NCBI RefSeq assembly: GCF_022440805.1
Contig: NZ_JAKNTK010000001.1
Location: forward strand, 1,116,001-1,180,000
Direction of reading: 5' to 3'
DNA: 64,000 nucleotides
Source: Holdemania massiliensis
GTDB taxonomy: Bacteria; Bacillota_I; Bacilli_A; Erysipelotrichales; Erysipelotrichaceae
Positions 8,817-16,190 of the stretch are shown here, piece after piece. The notes beneath the pieces are model-generated. The model saw only the letters and a program-made list of their open reading frames with translations, was not told the origin of the DNA and did no database searches. The translations under genes and the position numbers were made by a program. Numbering within the stretch: position 1 is the stretch's first letter; every line of letters starts with the position of its first letter.

Positions 8817-8884
8817 TATCGTATATCTTCACAGGGAACAGCGTGAAGAGTTTCTACCCAATGGCTATATATTGGACTACGATA
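8817..8884 (+). promoter_or_regulatory. Purine riboswitch aptamer (guanine/hypoxanthine type by key bases)
   Basis: P1 is TATCGTA (8817-8823) with TACGATA (8878-8884). P2 is TCTTCAC with GTGAAGA. P3 is CCAAT with ATTGG. The junction core GTTTCTACC (8850-8858) and GACTACG (8875-8881) are the hallmark conserved strands of purine riboswitches. The specificity base in GAC-TA is C (position 74 of xpt numbering), which pairs with guanine or hypoxanthine rather than adenine. Differences from the usual consensus: J1/2 reads TATA-TC with one A fewer, and the L2 and L3 loops (AGGGAACAGC and GGCTATAT) lack the usual kissing sequences, although AGC in L2 could pair with GCT in L3. It precedes an ABC importer and two deaminase-family genes. 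Confidence 0.85.
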
Positions 8885-8911
8885 GAACTCCAGGGGTAAT
8901 TTTTGCCTGTG

Positions 8912-8939
8912 ACTTCTATCGGACCGATAGAAGTTTTTT
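8912..8939 (+). terminator. Riboswitch expression-platform terminator
   Basis: ACTTCTATCG (8912-8921) pairs perfectly with CGATAGAAGT (8925-8934) around a 3-base loop, then six T. The octamer CGATAGAA occurs both in the 3' strand of P1 (8880-8887) and in the 3' strand of this terminator (8925-8932), so 8914-8921 can pair with either. Ligand holding P1 would free the terminator, which makes this an OFF switch. Confidence 0.9.
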
Positions 8940-8963
8940 ATTTGAAATCAGGAAGGGGAACTC

Positions 8964-9794
8964 ATGAAAAAACAGTCAACAATCCTGCTGATCGCGCCGA
9001 TCACGATCCTGCTTGTGGTCGTGCTGATCCTTCCGCTTCTGGCGGTGCTGCTGCCGACCGTATGGGAAGGCGGTGCGGTGACGCTAAGCCGCTATCTTTC
9101 CTTTTTCCAGGATCCGTATTACATCAAAATCTTTGTCCGGACCCTGCGGATTGCCTTGATCTGCACGCTGGTCTGCATGATCCTGGGAATTCCGACGGCG
9201 TATTTTATTTCCCGTGTTTCTAAAAAATGGCGTGGGATTCTGATGTCCATCGCGCTGTTTCCGATGCTGACCAACTCCGTGATCCGGGCGTTTGCCTGGA
9301 TCAACATCCTGGGCAAGAACGGAATCGTCAATCAGATTCTGACTGCTCTGCATGTAGTAGATCAGCCGCTGTCGATGCTGTACACTGAATTCTCGGTTCT
9401 GATCGGAACGATTTATCTGTTTCTGCCTTTGATGATCATCACGCTGGTCGGGGTCATGGAGAATATCGACAACGATATGATGGAAGCAGCGGAAAGCTTA
9501 GGCGCCAGCCGGCTGCTTTCCTTTGTCAAGGTGATTCTGCCGATGTCGATTCCCGGCATCATCACTGGCTCAGTGCTAGTCTTCACCGGTGCCATGACAG
9601 CCTACACGACGCCGCAGTTATTGGGCGGGCCAAAAAATATGCTGCTGTCGACACTGATCTATCAGCGGGCCATGACGCTCAACGACTGGACCGGTGCCAG
9701 CGTGGTTGCGTTAGTCATGATCGTCACGACGCTGATTGTCATGAAGGGGCTGAATTTTGTTGCCGATCGTCTGGATAAGCGGGGTGAAAACTGA
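8964..9794 (+). CDS. ABC transporter permease, PotB/binding-protein-dependent type
   Basis: A 276-residue inner-membrane permease of the spermidine/putrescine-type (MetI-like) family. It has six hydrophobic segments and the cytoplasmic 'EAA' loop reads 'MMEAAESLGASRLLSFVKVILP' near residue 170, with the conserved EAA-x3-G. Start ATG 8964 follows GGAAGGGGAA. It overlaps the second permease by one base (TGATG). By family it would be called PotB, but here it lies under a purine riboswitch and in one operon with deaminase-family genes, so a purine base or nucleoside is a more likely cargo than a polyamine (inference). Confidence 0.85.
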   Translation: MKKQSTILLIAPITILLVVVLILPLLAVLLPTVWEGGAVTLSRYLSFFQDPYYIKIFVRTLRIALICTLVCMILGIPTAYFISRVSKKWRGILMSIALFPMLTNSVIRAFAWINILGKNGIVNQILTALHVVDQPLSMLYTEFSVLIGTIYLFLPLMIITLVGVMENIDNDMMEAAESLGASRLLSFVKVILPMSIPGIITGSVLVFTGAMTAYTTPQLLGGPKNMLLSTLIYQRAMTLNDWTGASVVALVMIVTTLIVMKGLNFVADRLDKRGEN

Positions 9795-10576
9795 TGCGTA
9801 AAAATAAATTTCTGACATTCTATGCCTGTCTTGTCTTCGGCTTTCTGTTTCTGCCGCTGGCGATCATTGCCGTAACGGCATTCAACACGGCGCCGACGAT
9901 CAGTTTTCCGATCTCCGGCTTCACGCTGAAATGGTTTGCCAACGTCTTTGCGACGAAATCCTTTCTCAGTGGATTTCAGCTCAGCTTCATGCTGGCGATT
10001 GTTGCCACGTTGATCGCGCTGTTAGTCGGTGTGCCGGCAGCCTATGCGCTCAGCCGCAACAGTGTTAAAGGAAAAAAGCTGTTAAAGAGCTTCTTTCTCT
10101 CACCGACGATCATTCCGGGGATCGTTGTCGGCTATTCGCTGTATCAGTTCATTGTTCTGAAGATGAAGCTGCCAGTTATGCAGGGGCTTTTGATCGGTCA
10201 CTTCCTGGTCGTCTTGCCGTATGTTATTCGAGTCGTCGGTTCAGCTTTGGAGCAGTTTGATTTCTCGATTGAGGAAATGGCCTGGACGCTGGGCTGCGGA
10301 AAGGTCAAGGCTTTCTTCAAAGTTGTGCTGCCGAATATTTCTTCGGGCATTGTTGCAGCGTTTATGCTGGCATTTATCAATTCTTTCAACAACATTCCGG
10401 TTTCAATGTTCCTGAGCGGTCCAGGCGTACGGACACTGCCGACAGCCTTGATGAATTACATTGAATATTTCTATGATCCGACCGTATCGGCAGTCAGCGT
10501 CTTGTTGATGGCGGCTACGATTGTCATCATGTTTATGGTTGAGAAGACACTGGGCATCGGGGCCCTGACGAAGTAG
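9794..10576 (+). CDS. ABC transporter permease, PotC type
   Basis: A 260-residue permease with six membrane segments that pairs with the upstream PotB-like protein. The EAA loop appears as 'IEEMAWTLGCGKVKAFFKVVLP' near residue 160, with the usual conserved Gly replaced in spacing but recognisable. It starts with ATG overlapping the preceding stop codon, which suggests translational coupling. The neighbouring genes supply the ATPase and the lipoprotein receptor, so the four genes encode a complete importer. Confidence 0.85.
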   Translation: MRKNKFLTFYACLVFGFLFLPLAIIAVTAFNTAPTISFPISGFTLKWFANVFATKSFLSGFQLSFMLAIVATLIALLVGVPAAYALSRNSVKGKKLLKSFFLSPTIIPGIVVGYSLYQFIVLKMKLPVMQGLLIGHFLVVLPYVIRVVGSALEQFDFSIEEMAWTLGCGKVKAFFKVVLPNISSGIVAAFMLAFINSFNNIPVSMFLSGPGVRTLPTALMNYIEYFYDPTVSAVSVLLMAATIVIMFMVEKTLGIGALTK

Positions 10577-10587
10577 GAGGAAAAGGC

Positions 10588-11625
10588 ATGTCAAAGGTAA
10601 CCTTAAATGATATCAACGTCAGCTATGACGGTAAAACTCAGATCCTCAAGGGCCTGAATTTAGAGATCGGCGAAGGCGAACTGGTTTCTCTGCTGGGGCC
10701 TTCCGGGTGTGGGAAAACAACGACACTGCGGGTCATCGCCGGGTTCATCATTCCCAGCAGCGGTCAGCTGCTTGTCGATACCGAGGAAATGACAAAAGTT
10801 CCAGTGCACAAACGGAATTTCGGACTGGTCTTTCAGAGCTATGCTCTGTTTCCGCATCTGAGTGTTTATGAGAACGTTGCGTTCGGCTTAAAGCTGCGCA
10901 AAATGGATAAAAATGAAATGGACCGTAAGATCAAGGAAATTCTTGAAGTCTGTGATCTGACAGAATATGCCCAGCGCTTTCCGAAACAGCTTTCCGGCGG
11001 TCAGCGCCAGCGGGTAGCTCTGGCACGTGCGTTAGTCATCGAACCACGCCTGCTGCTGTTGGATGAACCCTTGTCCAATTTGGATGCCAAACTGCGTTTG
11101 AACATGCGGGTTGAAATCAAGCGGCTGCAGAAAAAGCTGGGGATCACCACGGTGTTCGTTACGCATGATCAGGAAGAATGTTTCTCGATTTCTGATAAAG
11201 TCGCCGTCATGAATGGCGGGGTGATCGAGCAGTTTGGGACGCCGGAAGAAATTTATTCCCGGCCGAAAACAGAATTTGTCGCCCGGTTTATTGGCTTTGA
11301 GAATTTCATCAAACTGCGCAGAAAAGCAGCGCAGACGTATGTGGCTGAAGATGGATCGGTCTTTGCCGTGGAGAAGGATGGCGGACAGGAAGAATGTCTG
11401 GGAACGATCCGTCCGGACGATATTCAGATCGTCAGCTCCAATGATACGGGCAGCAATACAATTTTGGCTAAGGTCGAAGTCCGCACTTATCTGGGCAAAA
11501 GTTACCAGTATGAGCTGAGCACGCCGATTGGCCGATTGGTTGTCAACGACGGTTCCGGCAACCTGGTCAATGCCGGTGAAACGATGCGGATCATGCTGCC
11601 AAGCACGAAGATCGTTTTGGTCTGA
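10588..11625 (+). CDS. ABC transporter ATP-binding protein, PotA type
   Basis: A 345-residue ATPase. Walker A is GPSGCGKTT (about residues 37-45), the Q-loop lies in FQSYALFP, the signature is LSGGQRQR (about 134-141), Walker B is LLLLDEPLSNLD, and the H-loop is VFVTHDQEE. The C-terminal part from residue 240 is a TOBE-type regulatory domain, as in PotA/MalK. It powers the importer formed by the two upstream permeases. RBS AGGAGG lies nine bases before ATG 10588. Confidence 0.9.
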   Translation: MSKVTLNDINVSYDGKTQILKGLNLEIGEGELVSLLGPSGCGKTTTLRVIAGFIIPSSGQLLVDTEEMTKVPVHKRNFGLVFQSYALFPHLSVYENVAFGLKLRKMDKNEMDRKIKEILEVCDLTEYAQRFPKQLSGGQRQRVALARALVIEPRLLLLDEPLSNLDAKLRLNMRVEIKRLQKKLGITTVFVTHDQEECFSISDKVAVMNGGVIEQFGTPEEIYSRPKTEFVARFIGFENFIKLRRKAAQTYVAEDGSVFAVEKDGGQEECLGTIRPDDIQIVSSNDTGSNTILAKVEVRTYLGKSYQYELSTPIGRLVVNDGSGNLVNAGETMRIMLPSTKIVLV

Positions 11626-11685
11626 GAATCAGATGGATGCTGATTCGGACAGGAAGTTGGTTGATTTTGAAAACTGGTTTTTAGC

Positions 11686-11753
11686 TTCTGAGAAACGGCC
11701 GCAGGGAGAACGAAATTTCCAGGGAAATTTCAGCGGCAGTACCATTCTCAGAA
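11686..11753 (+). other. Stacked hairpin between the ATPase and receptor genes
   Basis: Three nested stems: TTCTGAGAA (11686-11694) with TTCTCAGAA (11745-11753), GCCGC (11698-11702) with GCGGC (11733-11737), and GAAATTTC (11712-11719) with GAAATTTC (11724-11731). There is no T-run, so it is not a normal terminator. Such structures often mark mRNA processing or stabilisation sites that raise receptor protein levels; that role is inference. Confidence 0.65.
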
Positions 11754-11793
11754 TTAAAATAAAACAAGCTGAACATTTTAAGGAGGAAAGAAA

Positions 11794-12852
11794 ATGAAAA
11801 AGCTGATGATTTCGCTCTGCGCTCTGGCCATGGTTGCGGCTGTGAGCGGCTGTTCCAGCAAACCGGCAGGGGATGGCAAGACAGAAGGCCAGCGCACGCT
11901 GACCGTTTCCACCTGGGGTTTAAGTGAAGACGTGCTCGTTGAAGATGTGTACGGCCCGTTTGAAGAACTGTGCAACTGCAAGGTAATTCTGGAAACTGAC
12001 ACAACTGCCAATCGTTATACCAAGCTGTCCACCAATCCGGATTCAACGGTCGATGTCATTGAACTGTCTCAGGCAGCCGCCGCTAACGGCTATGTTGCCG
12101 ACCTGTTTGAAAAGATTGACACAACACAGATTCCAAATCTGGAAAACATCATCGACGGAGCGAAAGCCACGGTTGCCCAAGGATATGGCCCGGCCTATAC
12201 GCTCAACAGTATCGGCATTATCTATGATAAGGAAGCGGTCGGCTTTGAAATCACAAGCTGGTCGGATCTGTGGAAACCAGAACTGGCAGGAAAGCTGTCG
12301 ATTCCGGAACTGTCCACAACCTTTGGCCCGGCCATGGTCTATCTGGCTTCGGATTACAAGGGTGTTGACATTACATCCGATGACGGTGCTGCGGCTTTTG
12401 AAGCGCTGAATGAACTGAAACCGAACATTGTCAGAACCTATTCCAAGTCCAGCGATCTGGCCAATATGTTTGCGGCTGGTGAAATTGCGGTTGCGGTCGT
12501 CGGCGACTTCGGCGTTCCAGTGATTCAGAATGCCGCACCAAGCACAGAGTTTGTCGTTCCTGCGGATTACACCTATGCGAACTTCAATACAATTGATATC
12601 AACAAGAATTCCAAGAACAAGGATTTAGCGTATATGTATATCAACTGGCGGATTTCCCAGGAGCTGCAGTCCGTTACAGCTGTGACGCTGAACGAAGGCC
12701 CGGTAAACAAGAATGTCGAACTGACACCGGAACAGGCCGCCAACATGACCTATGGCGAAGTTGCGGAACGGGCAAAATCGATTGACTATTCGTTTGTTAA
12801 TCCGCTGATGGCGCAGTGGACGGACCAGTGGAACCGTACGATCAACAACTAA
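11794..12852 (+). CDS. Substrate-binding lipoprotein, PotD-like
   Basis: A 352-residue extracellular solute receptor. The N-terminus is a lipoprotein signal (hydrophobic core, then lipobox AVSGC with Cys at about residue 20), followed by a flexible Ser/Lys/Pro-rich linker and a two-lobed PotD-like domain ('LTVSTWGLSEDVL', 'YGPAYTLNSIGIIYDKEAVG', 'SWSDLWKPELAGKL'). It delivers cargo to the adjacent permeases. AAGGAGG lies eight bases before ATG 11794. Purine-related cargo is inferred only from the riboswitch and from the deaminase genes that follow. Confidence 0.85.
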   Translation: MKKLMISLCALAMVAAVSGCSSKPAGDGKTEGQRTLTVSTWGLSEDVLVEDVYGPFEELCNCKVILETDTTANRYTKLSTNPDSTVDVIELSQAAAANGYVADLFEKIDTTQIPNLENIIDGAKATVAQGYGPAYTLNSIGIIYDKEAVGFEITSWSDLWKPELAGKLSIPELSTTFGPAMVYLASDYKGVDITSDDGAAAFEALNELKPNIVRTYSKSSDLANMFAAGEIAVAVVGDFGVPVIQNAAPSTEFVVPADYTYANFNTIDINKNSKNKDLAYMYINWRISQELQSVTAVTLNEGPVNKNVELTPEQAANMTYGEVAERAKSIDYSFVNPLMAQWTDQWNRTINN

Positions 12853-12893
12853 CTGAAATGAAGCTTTCCTAAAAAAGGGAAGGACAATGACAA

Positions 12894-12917
12894 GGCAGGG
12901 TCCGTTCGGGTCCTGCC
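12894..12917 (+). other. Hairpin between receptor and deaminase genes
   Basis: GGCAGG (12894-12899) pairs with CCTGCC (12912-12917) and the loop may add CC/GG pairing. The following bases (CTGTTTCAAATTT) form only a poor T-run. It may be a partial attenuator between the transporter and enzyme genes. Confidence 0.45.
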
Positions 12918-12952
12918 CTGTTTCAAATTTAAGACGAAAGGAGAAACCGCCT

Positions 12953-14671
12953 ATGAATACAATCAGAATTCGCAACGCCCGTGTTTACAACAGCTATACG
13001 CAGTCCTTTGAAGAAAAAAGTGTCCTGATCCGCGGCGAGCAGTTCGCCCAGCTGCAGGAAACTGAGGAGGAAATGCGCCAGAAAGTCGATCAGGAGATTG
13101 ACGCTCAAGGCCGTTGGATGATTCCCGGACTCATCGATATTCACATGCATGTTGAAAGTTCGATGACGATTCCGACCGAATTCTCCCGTCAGGCTCTGTC
13201 CTTTGGGGTGACGACGGTGGTCGCCGATCCGCATGAAATAGCCAACGTATTTGGCTTAAAGGGGATTGAGGCGTTTATGGACAGCGAACCGGTCATGGAT
13301 ATTTTTTACGGCATTCCGTCCTCCGTTCCCTCAACAAATCCGGATTGCGAAACCACCGGCGGTGTGATCGGGCTGGAAGAAGTGGAAAAGCTTTTAGATC
13401 ATCCGCAGATCCGCTGCCTGGGAGAAGTCATGAACTTTAAGGAACTGGTCAGTGAGGACGAAACTTTGATCAAACAGATCATCGCGCTGTGCCGGAAAAA
13501 ACGGCCGCTTCTGCCGCTGGAAGGACATTGTCCGAAGATCAGCGGTGCGGATCTGGCCAAGTTTATCGCTTCCGGAGTCAATGCCGATCACACGCAGCAA
13601 ACCCCGGAAAGCATCGTCGAGAAAATTACTAATGGCATGTTTTTGGAAATGCAGGGCAAGTCGATCAATCCGGATACGATCCGCACTTTGGTGGATCATC
13701 AGTTCTACGAATATTTCAGTCTTGTGACAGATGATGTTATGCCGGATCACTTTCTGCATGGACATCTCAATCAGGTTCTGCTTTCTGCGGTGAAATGTGG
13801 TCTGCCGATGGAAAAAGCCATTTACTGCAGCACCTTCACTTCTGCCCGGCGAATGCATCTGGATGACCGCGGCGTGATTGCCCCGGGAAAACTGGCTGAT
13901 TTTGTCCTGCTGGACAGCCTCGAGGACTGGGAGGTTCATCAGGTTTATAAAAACGGCGTTCTGGTCAGCGAGCCGAAAACCGGCTTTGCGGCTGCGGAGA
14001 AACCAGTTTCCTTTCCGCAGGAATTTTATCAATCACTGCAGCATCGCCCTTTAACGGCGGAGGATTTTGTCATCCGGGTCGCTTCTGAAACACAATCTGT
14101 TTTAGTGCATGGGATTGAAATTAATCCCCAGGCGACGTTTACCCGTCTGATCCGGATGCAGCTACCGGTCAAGAATGGCGTAGTGCAGTGGCAGGACAGC
14201 GGTCTGGCATTGATCGCCTGCATTGAACGTTACGGCAAAGGCGGTTCTATCGCGTTGGCCTTTACGCAAGGCGGAATTCATAAGCAGGGGGCGGTGGCTT
14301 CCTCATGGGCGCATGATCATCATAATCTGATGGTAATGGGCTCCAATGTTCAGGATATGGTGTGTGCTGCCAATCATCTGCTTGCGATTCAAGGTGGTTA
14401 TTGCGTCTGTGTCAATGAAAAAATCCAGGCGTGTGCCTCTTTGAACGTTGGCGGCATTGTTTCCGATCAGCCGCTGGCACAGCTGGCATCGCAGGTGGAA
14501 GCAGTGCGGACAGCGATGGAAGAGCAGCTGGGATATGTTCATCATAATGCGGTCATGTCCTTTGCGACCTTGTCCTTACCAGTATCACCGGAAATTAAAT
14601 TGACGGATAAAGGCTTGCTGATCGGCAAGACGCTGGAATTTATCCCTTTGATTATTGAGGAACAGGCATGA
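12953..14671 (+). CDS. Adenine deaminase-family amidohydrolase with altered active site
   Basis: A 572-residue protein collinear with bacterial adenine deaminase (adenine to hypoxanthine and ammonia). It keeps 'PGLIDIHMHVESSM' (about residue 60), 'LGEVMNF' and 'EGHCPKISGADL', and has the adenine-deaminase C-terminal domain from about residue 390. However, where the family has a DHE motif this protein reads ADHTQQTPES, and where the family has TDD(K/R)HP it reads TDDVMPDH. Both changes affect the metal and catalytic region. It could therefore act on another purine-like substrate, or be weak. Start ATG 12953 follows AAAGGAG; it overlaps the next gene by four bases. Confidence 0.8.
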   Translation: MNTIRIRNARVYNSYTQSFEEKSVLIRGEQFAQLQETEEEMRQKVDQEIDAQGRWMIPGLIDIHMHVESSMTIPTEFSRQALSFGVTTVVADPHEIANVFGLKGIEAFMDSEPVMDIFYGIPSSVPSTNPDCETTGGVIGLEEVEKLLDHPQIRCLGEVMNFKELVSEDETLIKQIIALCRKKRPLLPLEGHCPKISGADLAKFIASGVNADHTQQTPESIVEKITNGMFLEMQGKSINPDTIRTLVDHQFYEYFSLVTDDVMPDHFLHGHLNQVLLSAVKCGLPMEKAIYCSTFTSARRMHLDDRGVIAPGKLADFVLLDSLEDWEVHQVYKNGVLVSEPKTGFAAAEKPVSFPQEFYQSLQHRPLTAEDFVIRVASETQSVLVHGIEINPQATFTRLIRMQLPVKNGVVQWQDSGLALIACIERYGKGGSIALAFTQGGIHKQGAVASSWAHDHHNLMVMGSNVQDMVCAANHLLAIQGGYCVCVNEKIQACASLNVGGIVSDQPLAQLASQVEAVRTAMEEQLGYVHHNAVMSFATLSLPVSPEIKLTDKGLLIGKTLEFIPLIIEEQA

Positions 14672-15981
14672 GAACCCGGATTGAAAATGTGACGCTGATC
14701 ACTACTGACGAAGCCAATCATCTTTATCCTCAAGGTTGCCTGGTCATCGAGGATGATACGATTCTAGCCCTGAACGATTTCGATCTGGAAGTGGATGAAG
14801 TGATCGACGGCAAGCAGGGATTGCTTCTTCCGGGAATGGTCAATACGCATTGTCATCTGGGCATGATTCCTTTCCGGTCGTTGGGGGATGATTGTCCGGA
14901 TCGGCTGCGGCGGTTTTTGTTTCCGCTCGAAAATGCAGCGATGACACGGGAGCTGGCTCAGGCTTCAGCTCGTTATGCCGCGGCGGAAATGATGCTGGGC
15001 GGCGTGACGACGGTGTTTGATATGTATTATTTTGAGGATGCGCTGGCCGAGGCGATGAGTGAGATGAACATGCGTGCGGTTCTGGCGGAAACGATTGTGG
15101 ATTTTGCTAACTGCGACAGCGGCGAACCGTACGGCGGACTGGCGATCAGCGAACAGTTCATTGCCCGATGGAAAAACCGCCATCCTTTGATCACGCCGGC
15201 GATCGGTCCGCATGCGACCAATACCAACAGCGCGGAAGCTTTAAAACAAGCGCAGGCTATTGCTGAGCGGTACGATGTGCTGCTTTCCCTGCATGCGGCA
15301 GAGATGGATTATGAAATGGAAATGTTCCGCAAAGAGAAAAATCAGACGCCGATCGAATATCTGGAATCGATTGGTTTGCTGAGTCCGCATTTGGTGGCCG
15401 CACATTGCATTCATGTCCATGATCATGATCTGAAACTGATGGCTCAGCATGGCTGTCGGATTGCGCATTGTATTGGTTCCAATACGAAGGCCGGCAAGGG
15501 TGTTGCACCATTAAAAAAGATGATAGAACAGGGGATACCGGTGGGATTGGGGAGCGACGGGGCTTCCAGCGGGAATACGCTGGATCTGTTTTCCCAGCTG
15601 CCGCTTGTCGGCAAAGCGCACAAAACGGCCAATCATGACCGGTCGCTGTTTCCGGCAAAAGAGATTCTGCCGCTGGCGACCCTTGGCGGTGCCCGCGTAC
15701 TGAATTTAGAGAATCAGATCGGTTCCTTGACTCCAGGCAAGAAAGCGGATTTGGTATTGGTGGAAACCCAATCGGTCAATATGTTTCCGATCTATGATCC
15801 GTTTTCCGCTTTGGTTTACAGCGCTAACGCGTCCAATGTGGATTCGGTATGGGTCAATGGCGTTCAGACGGTCAAGCATAAACAATTAGTTAAGCATGAC
15901 TTGCGTGCTTTGCGCGCGGATCTGGAAGCGAAGATGCAAGTGTTCAAGGCCGAGGCGCAGCGGCGCAGTGAGGATCTGTAG
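14668..15981 (+). CDS. Amidohydrolase, MtaD/SsnA-like deaminase
   Basis: A 437-residue amidohydrolase of the AtzC/TrzA/MtaD group, whose members deaminate adenosine derivatives, guanine or related heterocycles. Metal-site motifs are present in order: NTHCHLGM (about residue 64), LHAAEMD (about 208), VAAHCIHV (about 244) and GSDGASSGNTLD (about 293). It is translationally coupled to the preceding gene (ATGA overlap) and ends the riboswitch operon, followed by a terminator. The exact substrate (5'-deoxyadenosine, methylthioadenosine, S-adenosylhomocysteine or guanine) cannot be fixed from sequence. Confidence 0.82.
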   Translation: MRTRIENVTLITTDEANHLYPQGCLVIEDDTILALNDFDLEVDEVIDGKQGLLLPGMVNTHCHLGMIPFRSLGDDCPDRLRRFLFPLENAAMTRELAQASARYAAAEMMLGGVTTVFDMYYFEDALAEAMSEMNMRAVLAETIVDFANCDSGEPYGGLAISEQFIARWKNRHPLITPAIGPHATNTNSAEALKQAQAIAERYDVLLSLHAAEMDYEMEMFRKEKNQTPIEYLESIGLLSPHLVAAHCIHVHDHDLKLMAQHGCRIAHCIGSNTKAGKGVAPLKKMIEQGIPVGLGSDGASSGNTLDLFSQLPLVGKAHKTANHDRSLFPAKEILPLATLGGARVLNLENQIGSLTPGKKADLVLVETQSVNMFPIYDPFSALVYSANASNVDSVWVNGVQTVKHKQLVKHDLRALRADLEAKMQVFKAEAQRRSEDL

Positions 15982-16032
15982 TCCTTATTTGCAGGAATTG
16001 CATAATAAAATATTTCAGCAAAAATCAAGAAG

Positions 16033-16078
16033 ATGTGTGGTTGATCAAAAAATTACTGATGATCAATACACATTTTTT
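16033..16078 (+). terminator. Terminator of the purine operon
   Basis: ATGTGT-GG-TTGATCA (16033-16047) pairs with TGATCAA-T-ACACAT (16060-16073) with a small internal mismatch, and is followed by six T. Confidence 0.8.
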
Positions 16079-16115
16079 CTTTTTCTAAGATGGTAAATTT
16101 TTTGTACAGTTAACC

Positions 16116-16124
16116 TGCTATAAT
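16116..16124 (+). promoter_or_regulatory. Extended -10 promoter of the cas operon
   Basis: TGCTATAAT at 16116-16124 is a perfect extended -10 box about 67 bases before cas3. No convincing -35 sits at the right distance, which extended -10 promoters tolerate. Confidence 0.55.
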
Positions 16125-16190
16125 AAAGATGCATAGAAAAAGTAGTGATAATGATCTAACAAGATGAATAGATAGGAGGAAACAGCCAAT

